64,000 nucleotides of DNA from assembly GCF_014193255.1 (NCBI RefSeq), contig NZ_JACHZB010000002.1:922142-986141 (forward strand). The letters run 5' to 3'. Position numbers and translations under genes: made by a program. Under the pieces are notes generated by a model. It saw nothing but the letters and a program-made list of their open reading frames with translations. It was not told where the DNA came from and did no database searches. Positions within the stretch are counted from its first letter, which is position 1, and each line of letters starts with the position of its first letter. The stretch is from Rhizobium sp. BK196. GTDB taxonomy: Bacteria > Pseudomonadota > Alphaproteobacteria > Rhizobiales > Rhizobiaceae. Below, piece by piece: positions 53,009-63,847 of this stretch.

Positions 53009-55257
53009 GCATGACGGACAATCTTCTCTGGTATGATGCGCCGGCCCGGTCGTGGACGGATGCGTTGCCGCTTGGCAACGGCCGGCTCGGCGCCATGGTG
53101 TTCGGCGGCCCCGCTTCCGAAAGATTGCAGATCAACGAATCCACCTTCTGGGCCGGCGGTCCCTACCGACCGGTCAACCCCGATGCCCATGGCCACCTGG
53201 AGAGGGTCCGGGAGCTGATCTTCGCCGGCCATTACGTGGAAGCAGAAGCGATGGCCGAGGAGCATCTGATGGCGCGGCCGATCAAGCAGATGTCCTACCA
53301 GCCGATCGGCAATCTCCATGTCGATTTGCTGCATTCGCAGAGCGTGACGAACTATCGTCGCACGCTCGACCTCGATACCGCGGTCGCCACAACCTCCTAT
53401 ATCGCCGATGGAACGACCTTCTTTCGCGAGGCTTTCATCTCTGCCGTCGACGGCGTGCTGCTGTTTCGCCTTTCCGCAGATCGACCCCATTCCGTGAAGT
53501 GCCGGATATCGCTCGGCAGCCCCCAGCAAGGTCGGCTGATTGCGGGCAATGCCTCACAACTGACCTTTTGCGGCACCGGTAAGGCCGAATGGGGCATTGC
53601 CGCCGCCCTGCGCTTCGCTTTCGGCATTCGAGTGATCAATAACGGAGGAACACTAAGCTTCTCGGACGGCGTCATCTCGGGCGACGATGCAGACGAGCTT
53701 TTGATCCTGCTCGATGCCGCGACGAGTTTTCGCCGATACGATGATGTCTCGGGCGATCCGGACGGCACGATCGCCGCGCGGCTGTCAAAAGCCTCGGCTC
53801 GCAGTCCCGAACTCATGCGTCGGGATCATATGGCTGAACATCAGAGGCTGTTCCGCGCCTTTGCCATCGATCTGGGTTCCACGTCCGCAGCTAACGAGAC
53901 CACGGATCGCCGCATTGCAGGTTTTGGTGGCCGGCATGATCCTGCCCTCGCCGCCCTTTACGTGCAGTTCGCCCGCTATCTTATGATCGCCTCGTCCCGC
54001 CCCGGCACGCAGCCTGCAAACCTGCAGGGCATCTGGAACGAGGAAACCGATCCGCCCTGGGGCAGCAAATATACGACCAACATCAATCTGCAGATGAATT
54101 ACTGGCTGCCGGCGCCGGCCAATCTGCCCGAATGCATCGAGCCGCTCGTCGAGATGGCGCAAGAGCTTGCCGAAACCGGTCGCGAGACGGCGCAGGTGCA
54201 TTATCATGCGCGCGGCTGGGTCATGCACCACAATACCGATCTGTGGCGAGCGACCGGGCCGATCGATGGCGCCAAATGGGGCCTCTGGCCGACCGGCGGC
54301 GCATGGCTCATGGCGCAGTTGCTGGATATTGCCGATTATCTTGACGATGCCGATAGCCTGCGCCGGCGCCTTTTCCCGGTTGCCAAGGCGGCGGCAGAGT
54401 TTGTCTTCGATGTGCTGGTTCCCCTTCCCGGCACCAAATATCTGGTGACCAACCCTTCGCTATCGCCGGAGAATGTCCACCCGCATGGCGCCTCGCTCTG
54501 CGCCGGACCCGCCATGGACAGTCAGATCATCCGGGATTTCCTTTCTCTGCTTCGCCCGCTCGCTGTCTCCATCGGCGGTGAAGACGGGCTTGTTGCCGAG
54601 ATCGACCGCGTGCTGCCGCACCTTCCGTCAGACAGGATCGGCGCGGCCGGCCACTTGCAGGAGTGGCTGGAGGACTGGGATCTGCAGGTGCCGGAGATCC
54701 ATCATCGCCATGTCTCGCACCTCTATGGCCTCTATCCGAGCTGGCAGATCGACATGGATAATACGCCCGACCTTGCCGCAGCTGCCCGCCGCTCGCTGGA
54801 AATCCGCGGTGACGATGCGACGGGCTGGGGCATCGGCTGGCGCATCAATCTCTGGGCCAGGCTTCGCGACGGCGATCATGCACTCGACGTGATCAAGCTG
54901 CTCATTAGCCCAGAGCGGACCTACGCCAATCTCTTCGATGCTCATCCGCCCTTCCAGATCGACGGAAATTTCGGCGGTGCCGCCGGCATCCTCGAAATGC
55001 TGGTGCAATCACGTGCAGGCGAAATTCATCTGCTTCCAGCCCTGCCCAAGGCGTGGCCGCGCGGCTCGGTCCGCGGCTTGCGCCTGCGCGGCGGCATGCT
55101 TCTCGACCTCGATTGGGAGAATGGCAGGCCGATGAAGATAAGGCTCACAGCATCGCGCGACGTGAGCACCGTCCTTCGCTTCGGTGGGAGAAGACACAAA
55201 ATCGAGCTCCCCGCTGGCGAAAGTTTCGGCGGCGACGGAGGGACAGTATTCGGATGA
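53005..55257 (+). CDS. GH95 alpha-L-fucosidase-type glycoside hydrolase
   Basis: A 750-residue cytoplasmic inverting hydrolase. The N-terminal beta domain starts LLWYDAPARSWTDALPLGNG and the barrel follows. Catalytic features of Bifidobacterium AfcA have counterparts: the Asn-rich TNINLQMNYW near 358-367, Glu in LSPEN near 489 and Asp in FQIDGNFGG near 653. GH95 enzymes cleave alpha-1,2-L-fucosides, and some cleave alpha-L-galactosides. No signal peptide, so the substrate must be imported, consistent with its place at the end of the ABC operon. ATG at 53005 overlaps the ATPase stop; ATG at 53011 is an alternative. Confidence 0.92.
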   Translation: MSMTDNLLWYDAPARSWTDALPLGNGRLGAMVFGGPASERLQINESTFWAGGPYRPVNPDAHGHLERVRELIFAGHYVEAEAMAEEHLMARPIKQMSYQPIGNLHVDLLHSQSVTNYRRTLDLDTAVATTSYIADGTTFFREAFISAVDGVLLFRLSADRPHSVKCRISLGSPQQGRLIAGNASQLTFCGTGKAEWGIAAALRFAFGIRVINNGGTLSFSDGVISGDDADELLILLDAATSFRRYDDVSGDPDGTIAARLSKASARSPELMRRDHMAEHQRLFRAFAIDLGSTSAANETTDRRIAGFGGRHDPALAALYVQFARYLMIASSRPGTQPANLQGIWNEETDPPWGSKYTTNINLQMNYWLPAPANLPECIEPLVEMAQELAETGRETAQVHYHARGWVMHHNTDLWRATGPIDGAKWGLWPTGGAWLMAQLLDIADYLDDADSLRRRLFPVAKAAAEFVFDVLVPLPGTKYLVTNPSLSPENVHPHGASLCAGPAMDSQIIRDFLSLLRPLAVSIGGEDGLVAEIDRVLPHLPSDRIGAAGHLQEWLEDWDLQVPEIHHRHVSHLYGLYPSWQIDMDNTPDLAAAARRSLEIRGDDATGWGIGWRINLWARLRDGDHALDVIKLLISPERTYANLFDAHPPFQIDGNFGGAAGILEMLVQSRAGEIHLLPALPKAWPRGSVRGLRLRGGMLLDLDWENGRPMKIRLTASRDVSTVLRFGGRRHKIELPAGESFGGDGGTVFG

Positions 55258-55369
55258 CGGCTCCGACGGACTGACGCCGTGATGATGGCGTTCCAGGCAA
55301 GGCAGATTGTCCTGCTTAAGGCGAGATCGTCTTTATCCTGTCGTACGGCTGCAATTTGCCCGGAGCTGC

Positions 55370-55398
55370 TTGACAACACGAGAGTGCCTGTATTTTAT
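55370..55398 (+). promoter_or_regulatory. Sigma-70-type promoter of the amide operon
   Basis: TTGACA at 55370-55375, a 17-bp spacer, then TTTTAT at 55393-55398. The -35 is perfect and the -10 fair. Transcription would start near 55405, about 60 nt before the attenuator hairpin and 120 nt before amiC. Confidence 0.55.
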
Positions 55399-55456
55399 TC
55401 AAGCCTGCGGATTAGGCAAAAGCTCCTCCGTATTTTACATGACTTCGATAGTCGCT

Positions 55457-55511
55457 GGGCAGTTTCGCCCCATGATGGCCCCGTCGCAGATGGACGCCTC
55501 ATGGGGTTTTT
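55457..55511 (+). terminator. Attenuator: intrinsic terminator with overlapping hexaloop hairpin before amiC
   Basis: CCCCATGA (55468-55475) and TCATGGGG (55499-55506) pair perfectly and are followed by TTTTT and then GGCTTTT, only 16 bp before the amiC ATG. A competing hairpin, GGGC-AGTTTC-GCCC (55457-55470), shares three bases with the left arm, so the two are mutually exclusive. Its six-base loop has the A1 of ANTAR targets but T, not G, at position 4. The arrangement fits an AmiR-dependent antiterminator, with loop specificity uncertain. Confidence 0.78.
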
Positions 55512-55527
55512 GGCTTTTGGCTTGCAC

Positions 55528-56661
55528 ATGACTGATGCATTGAAAATCGGCATTCTTTACTCTACCACGGGCCCCTACGGCTCGATGGGGCGCGACGCGC
55601 GCAGCGGCGCGGAATTCGCGATCGCCGAATTCGCCGCAGTAAGCGGCCGGCCCGTCGAGCCGGTCTTCTTCGAGCCGCAGGCCGATCTTGCCGCCTATCT
55701 CGAAGGCGCGCGTCATTTGCTGCGTGCCGGGTGCCGTCACATCGTCGGCACCATCACCTCGGCCGCCCGCAAAGAGGTCATCCCGCTCATTGAAAAGCAT
55801 GACGGGCTGCTCTGGTATATGTGCCCCTACGAAGGGTTCGAGGCGAACGAAAACGTCATTTATGTCGGCGGCTGCCCAAACCAGCATCTCCTGCCGCTCT
55901 TCGAGCACCTGATCCCGCGCTACGGCAACCGGCCCTATCTCGTCGGCGCCAACTATGTCTGGGGCTGGGAGATGAACCGGCTCGCCCGCGAACTGATCAC
56001 CAATGCCGGTGGCGAAGTTCTTGGCGAGCGATATCTCCCGCTCGAGGAAACCGCAGTCGGGCGTATCGTCGCCGATATCGAGCAGCGCCGTCCGAGCTTC
56101 ATCCTCAACAATCTGATCGGCCCCTCGAGCTATGCCTTCCACGAAGCGATCCGGCGGCTTGCCGATCGCGACCCGGCCTTCCGGCCCGAAAACTGCCCGG
56201 TCGTCAGCTGCGATCTGATGGAATGTGAGCTTGACGATATCGCGCCGGGCGCAGCCGTCGGTCAGCTCTGTGCCGCTTCTTATTTTGACAGCGTCGCGAC
56301 CTCCGAAAATGGCGACTTCAAACAGCGGATCCTCGCTCACTACGGCGCGCCGCGCCGCATTTCCAGCGTCTTTGCCAGCGCCTATACGGCTGTGCGTCTT
56401 TGCGTCGATGCGATCGTGGCGGCCGACGGCGACGAGCCGGCGAACGTGCGTCGGGAATTATACAGCAAGATCTGGGCGACACCCTTCGGTACGCTCAACA
56501 TCGACCGCGAAACGAACCACGCCGCCCTGCCCTTTCATCTCGGTCGTATCAATACCCATAACGGCTTTGATGTGATCGCCTCGCGTCCGCCGCTCGCTGC
56601 CGATCCCTATTTGACCGGCCGCAACAAACCGGCTTCGCCGAGATTGCGGGTGGTCTCATGA
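55528..56661 (+). CDS. amiC: AmiC-type cytoplasmic amide sensor
   Basis: A 377-residue periplasmic-binding-fold protein of the branched-chain amino acid/amide group, beginning ALKIGILYSTTGPYGSMGRD. Segments LWYMCPYEGFEANENVIYVG and NQHLLPLFEHLI are typical of AmiC and the related FmdD and UrtA proteins. No signal peptide is present, as expected for AmiC, which sequesters AmiR until an amide binds. ATG at 55528 has a poor ribosome site but is the only start past the terminator at the family's N-terminus; ATG at 55501 lies inside the terminator arm. It overlaps amiR by 4 bp. Confidence 0.9.
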   Translation: MTDALKIGILYSTTGPYGSMGRDARSGAEFAIAEFAAVSGRPVEPVFFEPQADLAAYLEGARHLLRAGCRHIVGTITSAARKEVIPLIEKHDGLLWYMCPYEGFEANENVIYVGGCPNQHLLPLFEHLIPRYGNRPYLVGANYVWGWEMNRLARELITNAGGEVLGERYLPLEETAVGRIVADIEQRRPSFILNNLIGPSSYAFHEAIRRLADRDPAFRPENCPVVSCDLMECELDDIAPGAAVGQLCAASYFDSVATSENGDFKQRILAHYGAPRRISSVFASAYTAVRLCVDAIVAADGDEPANVRRELYSKIWATPFGTLNIDRETNHAALPFHLGRINTHNGFDVIASRPPLAADPYLTGRNKPASPRLRVVS

Positions 56662-57245
56662 GGGAAACGCCCAATTTCACCGGCTGGCATGCTGTCGTTC
56701 TCCACCGCGATGACGGCAATGCCGAAAGGCTAATCCGTCAGTTGCGTCTTCTCGGGCTGTCAGCAAGCCTGCAATGGGCGCCAATGTTGGCCGCAAACGC
56801 ACCCGATCTCGTCATCGTCGATGCCGACCAGGGCTTTGACGATCTGCTGCCATGGAACGGTCTCGGCTCCATCCCGGCATGCCCCGTCGTCGCATTGCTC
56901 GGCTCGGAAGCGCCGGGCCGTATCGCCTGGGCGCTCGGTCAGGGCGCCGGTGCGATCATCGCCAAGCCAATCTCGGCCTCCGCTGTCTATCCGGCCCTCG
57001 TCATGGCCGTCTCCATTCATCGGGAGCGCAAAGGTGTCGCCGAGCGCCTGCAATATCTCGAAGAACGCATTCGCCTTCGCCCGCTCGTGCATGCCGCAAT
57101 CGAGAAGCTGATGCAGGCGCATGGCGTCGACGAGGAACGCGCCTATTCGATCCTGCGCAATTGCGCCATGCGCCGCCGCCTGCCGATGGAACAGATCGCC
57201 GCCTTCATCCTTGGCGGGATAGAGCCCCTGCCCGAGGCCGGCTGA
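56658..57245 (+). CDS. amiR: AmiR-type ANTAR antitermination regulator
   Basis: A 195-residue protein with a receiver-like domain (about 10-120; DLVIVDADQGFDDLL, but the acidic pocket is not conserved, HRDD in place of DDD) and a coiled linker with a C-terminal ANTAR domain (about 140-190; LVHAAIEKLMQAHGVDEERAY). Like Pseudomonas AmiR it should be controlled by AmiC binding rather than phosphorylation. Start and stop overlap amiC and the first permease. It is short at the ANTAR tail, with a Gly/Pro end. Confidence 0.9.
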   Translation: MRETPNFTGWHAVVLHRDDGNAERLIRQLRLLGLSASLQWAPMLAANAPDLVIVDADQGFDDLLPWNGLGSIPACPVVALLGSEAPGRIAWALGQGAGAIIAKPISASAVYPALVMAVSIHRERKGVAERLQYLEERIRLRPLVHAAIEKLMQAHGVDEERAYSILRNCAMRRRLPMEQIAAFILGGIEPLPEAG

Positions 57246-58093
57246 TGCGCGTGATCAAAGCCATGCTGCGGCAGCCGCCGGCCCTCTTCGGTCTTGTCGT
57301 CGTAGTTGTCGTCATCGCGCTTGCGGTGGCCGCTCCTTGGATCGCGCCATTCAACCCCGATGAGCAGATGTTCGACGGGTTGTCGCTGGAAGGCGCGCCG
57401 CTGCCGCCCGGTGGTCCCTATCTGCTCGGCACGGATACGCTGGGACGCGACCTCTTTTCGCGCATGCTGTTTGGCGCACGCACCTCGCTCGTCATTGGCC
57501 TTGTCGCCAACGGAATCGCGGTTGCAATCGGCCTTCTGATCGGCATTCTCGCCGGCTACGCGCGCGGTATCGTCGGCAATATCCTAATGCGCTTTACCGA
57601 TCTGATGATGGCCTTCCCGGCGTTGCTGCTGGCAATCGTGCTTGCCGCATTGCTGCGGCCGAGCCTTTGGATCGTCGCTATGGTGATCGCGCTCGTCAAC
57701 TGGGTGCAAGTTGCCCGCATCGTCTATACGGAGACACGCGGCCTGGTGGAACGCGACTTCATCATGGCCGAACGCTCGCTTGGTGCGGGCCATATACGGG
57801 TTCTCTTCCTGCATATCCTGCCGCATCTCGTGCCGACCGCAATCGTCTGGGGCACACTTGGCATCGCCACGACCGTGTTGCTGGAAGCGACTCTTTCGTT
57901 CCTCGGCATCGGCGTACAACCGCCGCAGCCCTCTTGGGGAAACATCATCTTCGAAAGCCAGAGCTACTTCCAGGCAGCCCCCTGGCTCGTCTTCTTCCCT
58001 GGCGCGTTCATCCTGCTGACGGCCCTGTCCTTCAATCTTGTCGGGGATGCGCTGCGCGACATTCTCGATCCGACCCAGCGCGGGAGGGGCTGA
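57245..58093 (+). CDS. Opp/Dpp-type ABC transporter permease, DppC-like
   Basis: A 282-residue inner-membrane protein. N-terminal TM1 is about 13-31, then the DppC signature HFLGTD-like PYLLGTDTLGRDLFSRMLFGA and the EAA-like loop ERSLGAGHIRVLFLHILPH, with LLEATLSFLGIGVQPPQPSWG near the end. ATG at 57245 overlaps the amiR stop (TGATG); the frame is open to 56852 within amiR. Here DppC precedes DppB, reversing the usual gene order. Confidence 0.9.
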   Translation: MRVIKAMLRQPPALFGLVVVVVVIALAVAAPWIAPFNPDEQMFDGLSLEGAPLPPGGPYLLGTDTLGRDLFSRMLFGARTSLVIGLVANGIAVAIGLLIGILAGYARGIVGNILMRFTDLMMAFPALLLAIVLAALLRPSLWIVAMVIALVNWVQVARIVYTETRGLVERDFIMAERSLGAGHIRVLFLHILPHLVPTAIVWGTLGIATTVLLEATLSFLGIGVQPPQPSWGNIIFESQSYFQAAPWLVFFPGAFILLTALSFNLVGDALRDILDPTQRGRG

Positions 58094-59013
58094 TGGTCTT
58101 CCTCATCTTCCGCCGGCTGGTACAGGCCGCGCTCATTCTTCTCGGCGTTGCCGCCATTACCTTCGTGCTGCTGTATGCGCTGCCGGCCGACCCGGCGCGT
58201 ATGATTGCCGGCCGAAGCGCCACGGCGCAGACAGTTGCCAATATCCGCCACGAACTTGGCCTCGATGAGCCGCTGCTCGTCCAGTTCGCCTCATATCTCT
58301 TCGACCTCGCGCACGGCAATCTCGGTCGCTCCTATGCACAGAAGACCGAGGTCTGGACGCTGATCGCCGCCCGCCTGCCCGCGACACTCGTCCTCATGCT
58401 ATCAGGCATTCTGGTCGAACTGGTGCTTGGTCTGACGCTCGGCACGATCGCCGCCGTTCGCCGCGGCGGTTTCACTGACCGGCTTGTGATGACTGCCTCT
58501 TTCGTCGGGGTTTCGGCGCCGCAATTCGTCGTCGCTCTGCTGCTTCTTTATGTCTTTGCGGTAACGCTCGGATGGCTACCGATGAGCGGTTACGGCTCAT
58601 TTGCCCATGTCGTACTGCCAGCCTCCACCCTCGGCGTCCTCGGCGCCGGCTGGTATGCCCGCATGGTTCGATCGGCAATGATCGATGTTCTCAATCAAGA
58701 CTACGTCCGCACCGCCCGCGCCAAGGGCCTGTCCTCGCGCCGCATCATCTTCCGCCACGCCCTTCCCAATGCGATCCTACCGATCATTGCGATGATCGGT
58801 ATCGACATCGGCCAGTTTATGGGTGGCGTGGTCGTCGTCGAGGCAGTCTATGGCTGGCCGGGCATCGGTCAGCTTGCCTGGCAGGCCATCCAGCAGGTCG
58901 ACATACCGATCATCATGGGCGTCACGCTGACGTCGGCACTTGCCATCGTTATCGGCAATCTGCTCGCCGACCTTGTGGCGCCGCTCATCGATCCACGCAT
59001 CCGCACACGTTGA
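58093..59013 (+). CDS. Opp/Dpp-type ABC transporter permease, DppB-like
   Basis: A 306-residue inner-membrane protein with six predicted helices. Signatures are the N-terminal LVQAALILLGVAAITFVLL, the LGLDEPLLVQFASYLFDLAHGNLG block split by convention, ARAKGLSSRRIIFRHALPNA (EAA loop) and VVVVEAVYGWPGIGQLAWQA, all typical of DppB/OppB. ATG at 58093 overlaps the DppC stop; the frame is open to 57667. It pairs with DppC to form the channel. Confidence 0.9.
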   Translation: MVFLIFRRLVQAALILLGVAAITFVLLYALPADPARMIAGRSATAQTVANIRHELGLDEPLLVQFASYLFDLAHGNLGRSYAQKTEVWTLIAARLPATLVLMLSGILVELVLGLTLGTIAAVRRGGFTDRLVMTASFVGVSAPQFVVALLLLYVFAVTLGWLPMSGYGSFAHVVLPASTLGVLGAGWYARMVRSAMIDVLNQDYVRTARAKGLSSRRIIFRHALPNAILPIIAMIGIDIGQFMGGVVVVEAVYGWPGIGQLAWQAIQQVDIPIIMGVTLTSALAIVIGNLLADLVAPLIDPRIRTR

Positions 59014-59037
59014 CAGCAACCAAGAAGGGGAACCCGC

Positions 59038-60654
59038 ATGTTCAAACGCTGGCTTCGACACACGACCATGGCAACGATGGTGGCCCTCGCCCCCGCCGCC
59101 ATGGCACAGGAAACGCCCAAGCAGGGCGGCGATATCGTCGTCACCTACAAGGACGACATCACCACGCTCGACCCGGCCATCGGTTACGACTGGGTCAACT
59201 GGTCGATGATCAAGAGCCTCTATTCGCGCCTGATGGATTACGAACCGGGCACGCCGAACCCGATTCCGTCGCTCGCCGAAAGCTTTGCGGTATCGCCCGA
59301 TGGCCTGACTTATACGTTCAAGCTGCACAAGGGCGTGAAGTTCTCCAACGGCCGCGAAGTAGTCGCCTCCGACGTGAAATATTCGATCGAACGCGCCGTC
59401 AACCCGAAGACGCAAGGCCCGGGCGCCGGCTTCTTCGGCGCGATCAAGGGCTTCGAGGACGAGACCGGCGGCAAGACCGAGACGCTGTCGGGCATCGAGA
59501 CGCCTGATGACAGCACCGTCATCTTCCACCTGTCGCGTCCCGACGCGACCTTCCTGCATGTGCTCGCCATCAACTTCGCTTCGGTCGTGCCGAAGGAAGC
59601 CGTCGAAGCCGCCGGTGGCGATTTCGGCAAGAACCCCATCGGTTCAGGCACCTTTATCCTGAAGGACTGGACGATCGGCCAGCAGCTCGTCTTCGAGCGC
59701 AACAAGGATTATTTCGTCAAAGGTGTGCCCTATATCGACAGCTTCAAGGTCGAAGTGGGACAGGAGCCGCTGGTTGCACTGCTGCGCCTGCAGAAAGGTG
59801 AAGTCGATATTGCCGGCGACGGTATCCCGCCCGCAAAATTCCTCGAGATCAAGAACTCTGCCGATGGCGCACAGATGATCGTCGATGGCGAGCAGCTTCA
59901 CACTGGCTACATCACGCTGAACACCAAGGTGAAGCCCTTCGATAACGTCAAAGTGCGCCAGGCCATCAACATGGCCATCAATAAGGACCGCATCGTCCGC
60001 ATCCTCAATGGTCGCGCAACGCCTGCCAACCAACCGCTGCCACCGCTGATGCCGGGTTACGACAAGTCTTTCGTCGGCTATAGCTACGATGTCGCCAAGG
60101 CGAAGGCATTGCTTGCTGAAGCTGGCTTCCCCGCTGGCTTCGAGACCGTGCTTTACTCCACCAATACCGATCCGCAGCCGCGTATCGCCCAGGCGATCCA
60201 GCAGGATCTCGCAGCCGTTGGCGTCAAGGCTGAACTTCGCGCTCTCGCACAGGCAAACGTCATCTCGGCCGGCGGTACCGAAGGCGAAGCGCCGATGATC
60301 TGGTCGGGCGGCATGGCCTGGATTGCCGACTTCCCGGATCCGTCCAACTTCTACGGCCCGATCCTCGGTTGCGCCGGCGCAGTTCAGGGCGGCTGGAACT
60401 GGTCCTGGTATTGCAATGCCGATCTCGACAAGCGTGCGGTTGCCGCGGACTCCATGTCCGACCCGGCAAAGTCCGCAGAGCGTACCACTGCGTGGGGCAA
60501 AGTCTTCACCGACATCATGGCCGATGCGCCGTGGGTTCCCGTCATCAACGAGCGTCGCGTCGTTGCTAAGTCGCTGCGCATGGGCGGTGCTGACAATATC
60601 TATATCGATCCGACACGAGTCATCAATTACGACGCGATCTACGTGAAGCAATAA
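59038..60654 (+). CDS. Opp/Dpp-family periplasmic substrate-binding protein
   Basis: A 538-residue SBP_bac_5 protein with a Sec signal ending AAMAQE. The mature protein has DITTLDPAIGYDWVNWSMIK, LAESFAVSPDGLTYTFKL and FSNGREVVASDVKYSIERA, the standard DppA pattern. AAGAAGGGG lies before the ATG. Operon context with AmiC/AmiR and an amidase suggests an amide or small peptide-like ligand, but this family also binds di- and oligopeptides, nickel chelates and opines. Confidence 0.9.
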   Translation: MFKRWLRHTTMATMVALAPAAMAQETPKQGGDIVVTYKDDITTLDPAIGYDWVNWSMIKSLYSRLMDYEPGTPNPIPSLAESFAVSPDGLTYTFKLHKGVKFSNGREVVASDVKYSIERAVNPKTQGPGAGFFGAIKGFEDETGGKTETLSGIETPDDSTVIFHLSRPDATFLHVLAINFASVVPKEAVEAAGGDFGKNPIGSGTFILKDWTIGQQLVFERNKDYFVKGVPYIDSFKVEVGQEPLVALLRLQKGEVDIAGDGIPPAKFLEIKNSADGAQMIVDGEQLHTGYITLNTKVKPFDNVKVRQAINMAINKDRIVRILNGRATPANQPLPPLMPGYDKSFVGYSYDVAKAKALLAEAGFPAGFETVLYSTNTDPQPRIAQAIQQDLAAVGVKAELRALAQANVISAGGTEGEAPMIWSGGMAWIADFPDPSNFYGPILGCAGAVQGGWNWSWYCNADLDKRAVAADSMSDPAKSAERTTAWGKVFTDIMADAPWVPVINERRVVAKSLRMGGADNIYIDPTRVINYDAIYVKQ

Positions 60655-60670
60655 GCGCTAAGGAAACAAT

Positions 60671-60695
60671 GCCTTCCCGGTCCAGCCGGGAAGGC
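60671..60695 (+). other. Intercistronic hairpin between binding protein and amidase
   Basis: GCCTTCCCGG and CCGGGAAGGC form a perfect 10-bp stem with loop TCCAG. No U-tract follows (CTCCATAAAATCG), so this is more likely an mRNA-stabilising or processing structure than a terminator. It would keep the binding-protein message more abundant than the downstream genes. Confidence 0.7.
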
Positions 60696-60720
60696 TCCAT
60701 AAAATCGAGGGAGACACCTT

Positions 60721-61661
60721 ATGTGCATTGCCTGCACCCACACGATCCACCGGGCCCAGCATAACTTCGGCTGGAACAAGGATTTCGTACCCGCCGTCGT
60801 CGCCAAGCCGGGCGAAACGATCCATTTCGAATGCTTGGACTCCTCCGGCGGCCAGCTCGGCAGCGACGCAACGTTGGAGACGCTGAACAATCTGGACTTC
60901 GGCAAGATCAATCCGGTTTCAGGCCCGATCTATGTGGAGGGCGCCAAGCCCGGCGATGCACTGAAGATAACGTTGCGCAAGTTCATTCCCTCGGGCACCG
61001 GCTGGACGGCCAATATTCCGGGCTTCGGCCTGCTCGCCGACCAGTTCAAGGAACCGGCGCTGCATGTCTGGTCCTATGACGCCAACAGCATGACCCCGGC
61101 CCTCTATGGCCCCGGCGGCCGTGTGCCGCTGAAACCCTTTGCCGGCACGATCGGCGTTGCCCCGGCGGAACCCGGCACGCATTCCGTCGTGCCGCCGCGC
61201 CGTGTCGGCGGCAATGTGGATATCCGCGACCTGACTGCCGGTGTCACTCTCTACCTGCCCATCGAGGTCGAAGGCGCTCTCTTCTCCATCGGCGACACGC
61301 ATGCTGCCCAAGGCGACGGCGAAGTCTGCGGCACAGCGATCGAGAGCCAGATGAATGTCGAGGCGACGATCGAGCTCGTCAGGGATGCCCGCCTGCGGAC
61401 ACCACGTTTCACGACGACCGAGCCCGTTACCCGCCATCTCGATGGCGCCGGCTATGAAGTCACGACCGGCATCGGTCCGGATCTGATGACCGGCGCACGC
61501 GAAAGCGTCATGCGCATGATCGATCTTCTGACTGCCGAACATGGCATGAGTGCCATCGATGCCTATCTGCTCTGCTCTGTCTGCGGCGATCTGCGCATCA
61601 GCGAAATCGTCGATCTGCCGAATTGGGTTGTCTCCTTCTACTTCCCGAGGATCGTATTCGC

Positions 61662-61665
<4 letters not shown>
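60721..61665 (+). CDS. fmdA: Acetamidase/formamidase family protein
   Basis: A 314-residue cytoplasmic enzyme of the FmdA/AmdA family (PF03069). Marks are HNFGWNKDFVPAV and the acidic patch near the N-terminus, PSGTGWTANIPGFGLLADQF, VPLKPFAGTIGVAP, the family's GGNVDIRDLTAGVTLYLPI block and IGDTHAAQGDGEVCGTAIE. It hydrolyses formamide or acetamide to ammonium and the acid. GAGGGAG precedes the ATG. The placement under AmiC/AmiR fits induction by amides. It shares four bases with the ATPase gene. Confidence 0.93.
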
Positions 61666-63335
<1,670 letters not shown>

Positions 63336-63847
63336 GATTCGGATCGCAGATATAGAAGCGCGCCCTCTGGAGCCGGCCGCGCTTTCACGAGGCTTGCTCC
63401 CGGTCTCTGTCGAATCATCGCTTAAATCGAATCGCGGCGCGATCGAGTGCCGATCGTGCATGTCGTTCTTCCCGTCGGCCAGCCGCATTTTCCGTCTATA
63501 GCGCAGCTCGAATGCGCGAATACGAGCTCGCATCTGGATCGGTTTACGATAAAGTTGGGTATTGAGGCGCAGACCCGATGTCCATTTGCGCGCGGCCAAT
63601 CCGGCTAAGTGGTGCTAAAATAGCAATATTTTGCCGTCCTGTTTTACCTCTTGTTAATACCCGCCTCAGGACTGTTGTACTTCTGTCACACACATCACGG
63701 TTTAGTTAGAATTCGCTATAAAATGAGAGCATTCGTTGTTGAGCCCTCCCCCCTTTCGGCTATTTTAGGCCCTACCGAATTGATCGGGTTTTATCAGAGG
63801 GGACGTTCTTTCGTGGAACGCACTCGAACTTAGGAGATTGGCTTTCC
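63336..63847. other. 512-bp region between the amide operon and the porin gene
   Basis: No gene is supported; a 60-codon frame at 63651 lacks a start site and family likeness. Seen are AAGCGCG/CGCGCTT (63354-63360 with 63376-63382), a 7-bp stem with a weak TTCAC tail that may end the amide operon, and TATAAAA at 63716-63722, a plausible -10 for ropA without a clear -35. That would give a long ropA 5' leader of about 125 nt, within which CGTTC and GAACG can pair near 63800. Confidence 0.45.
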
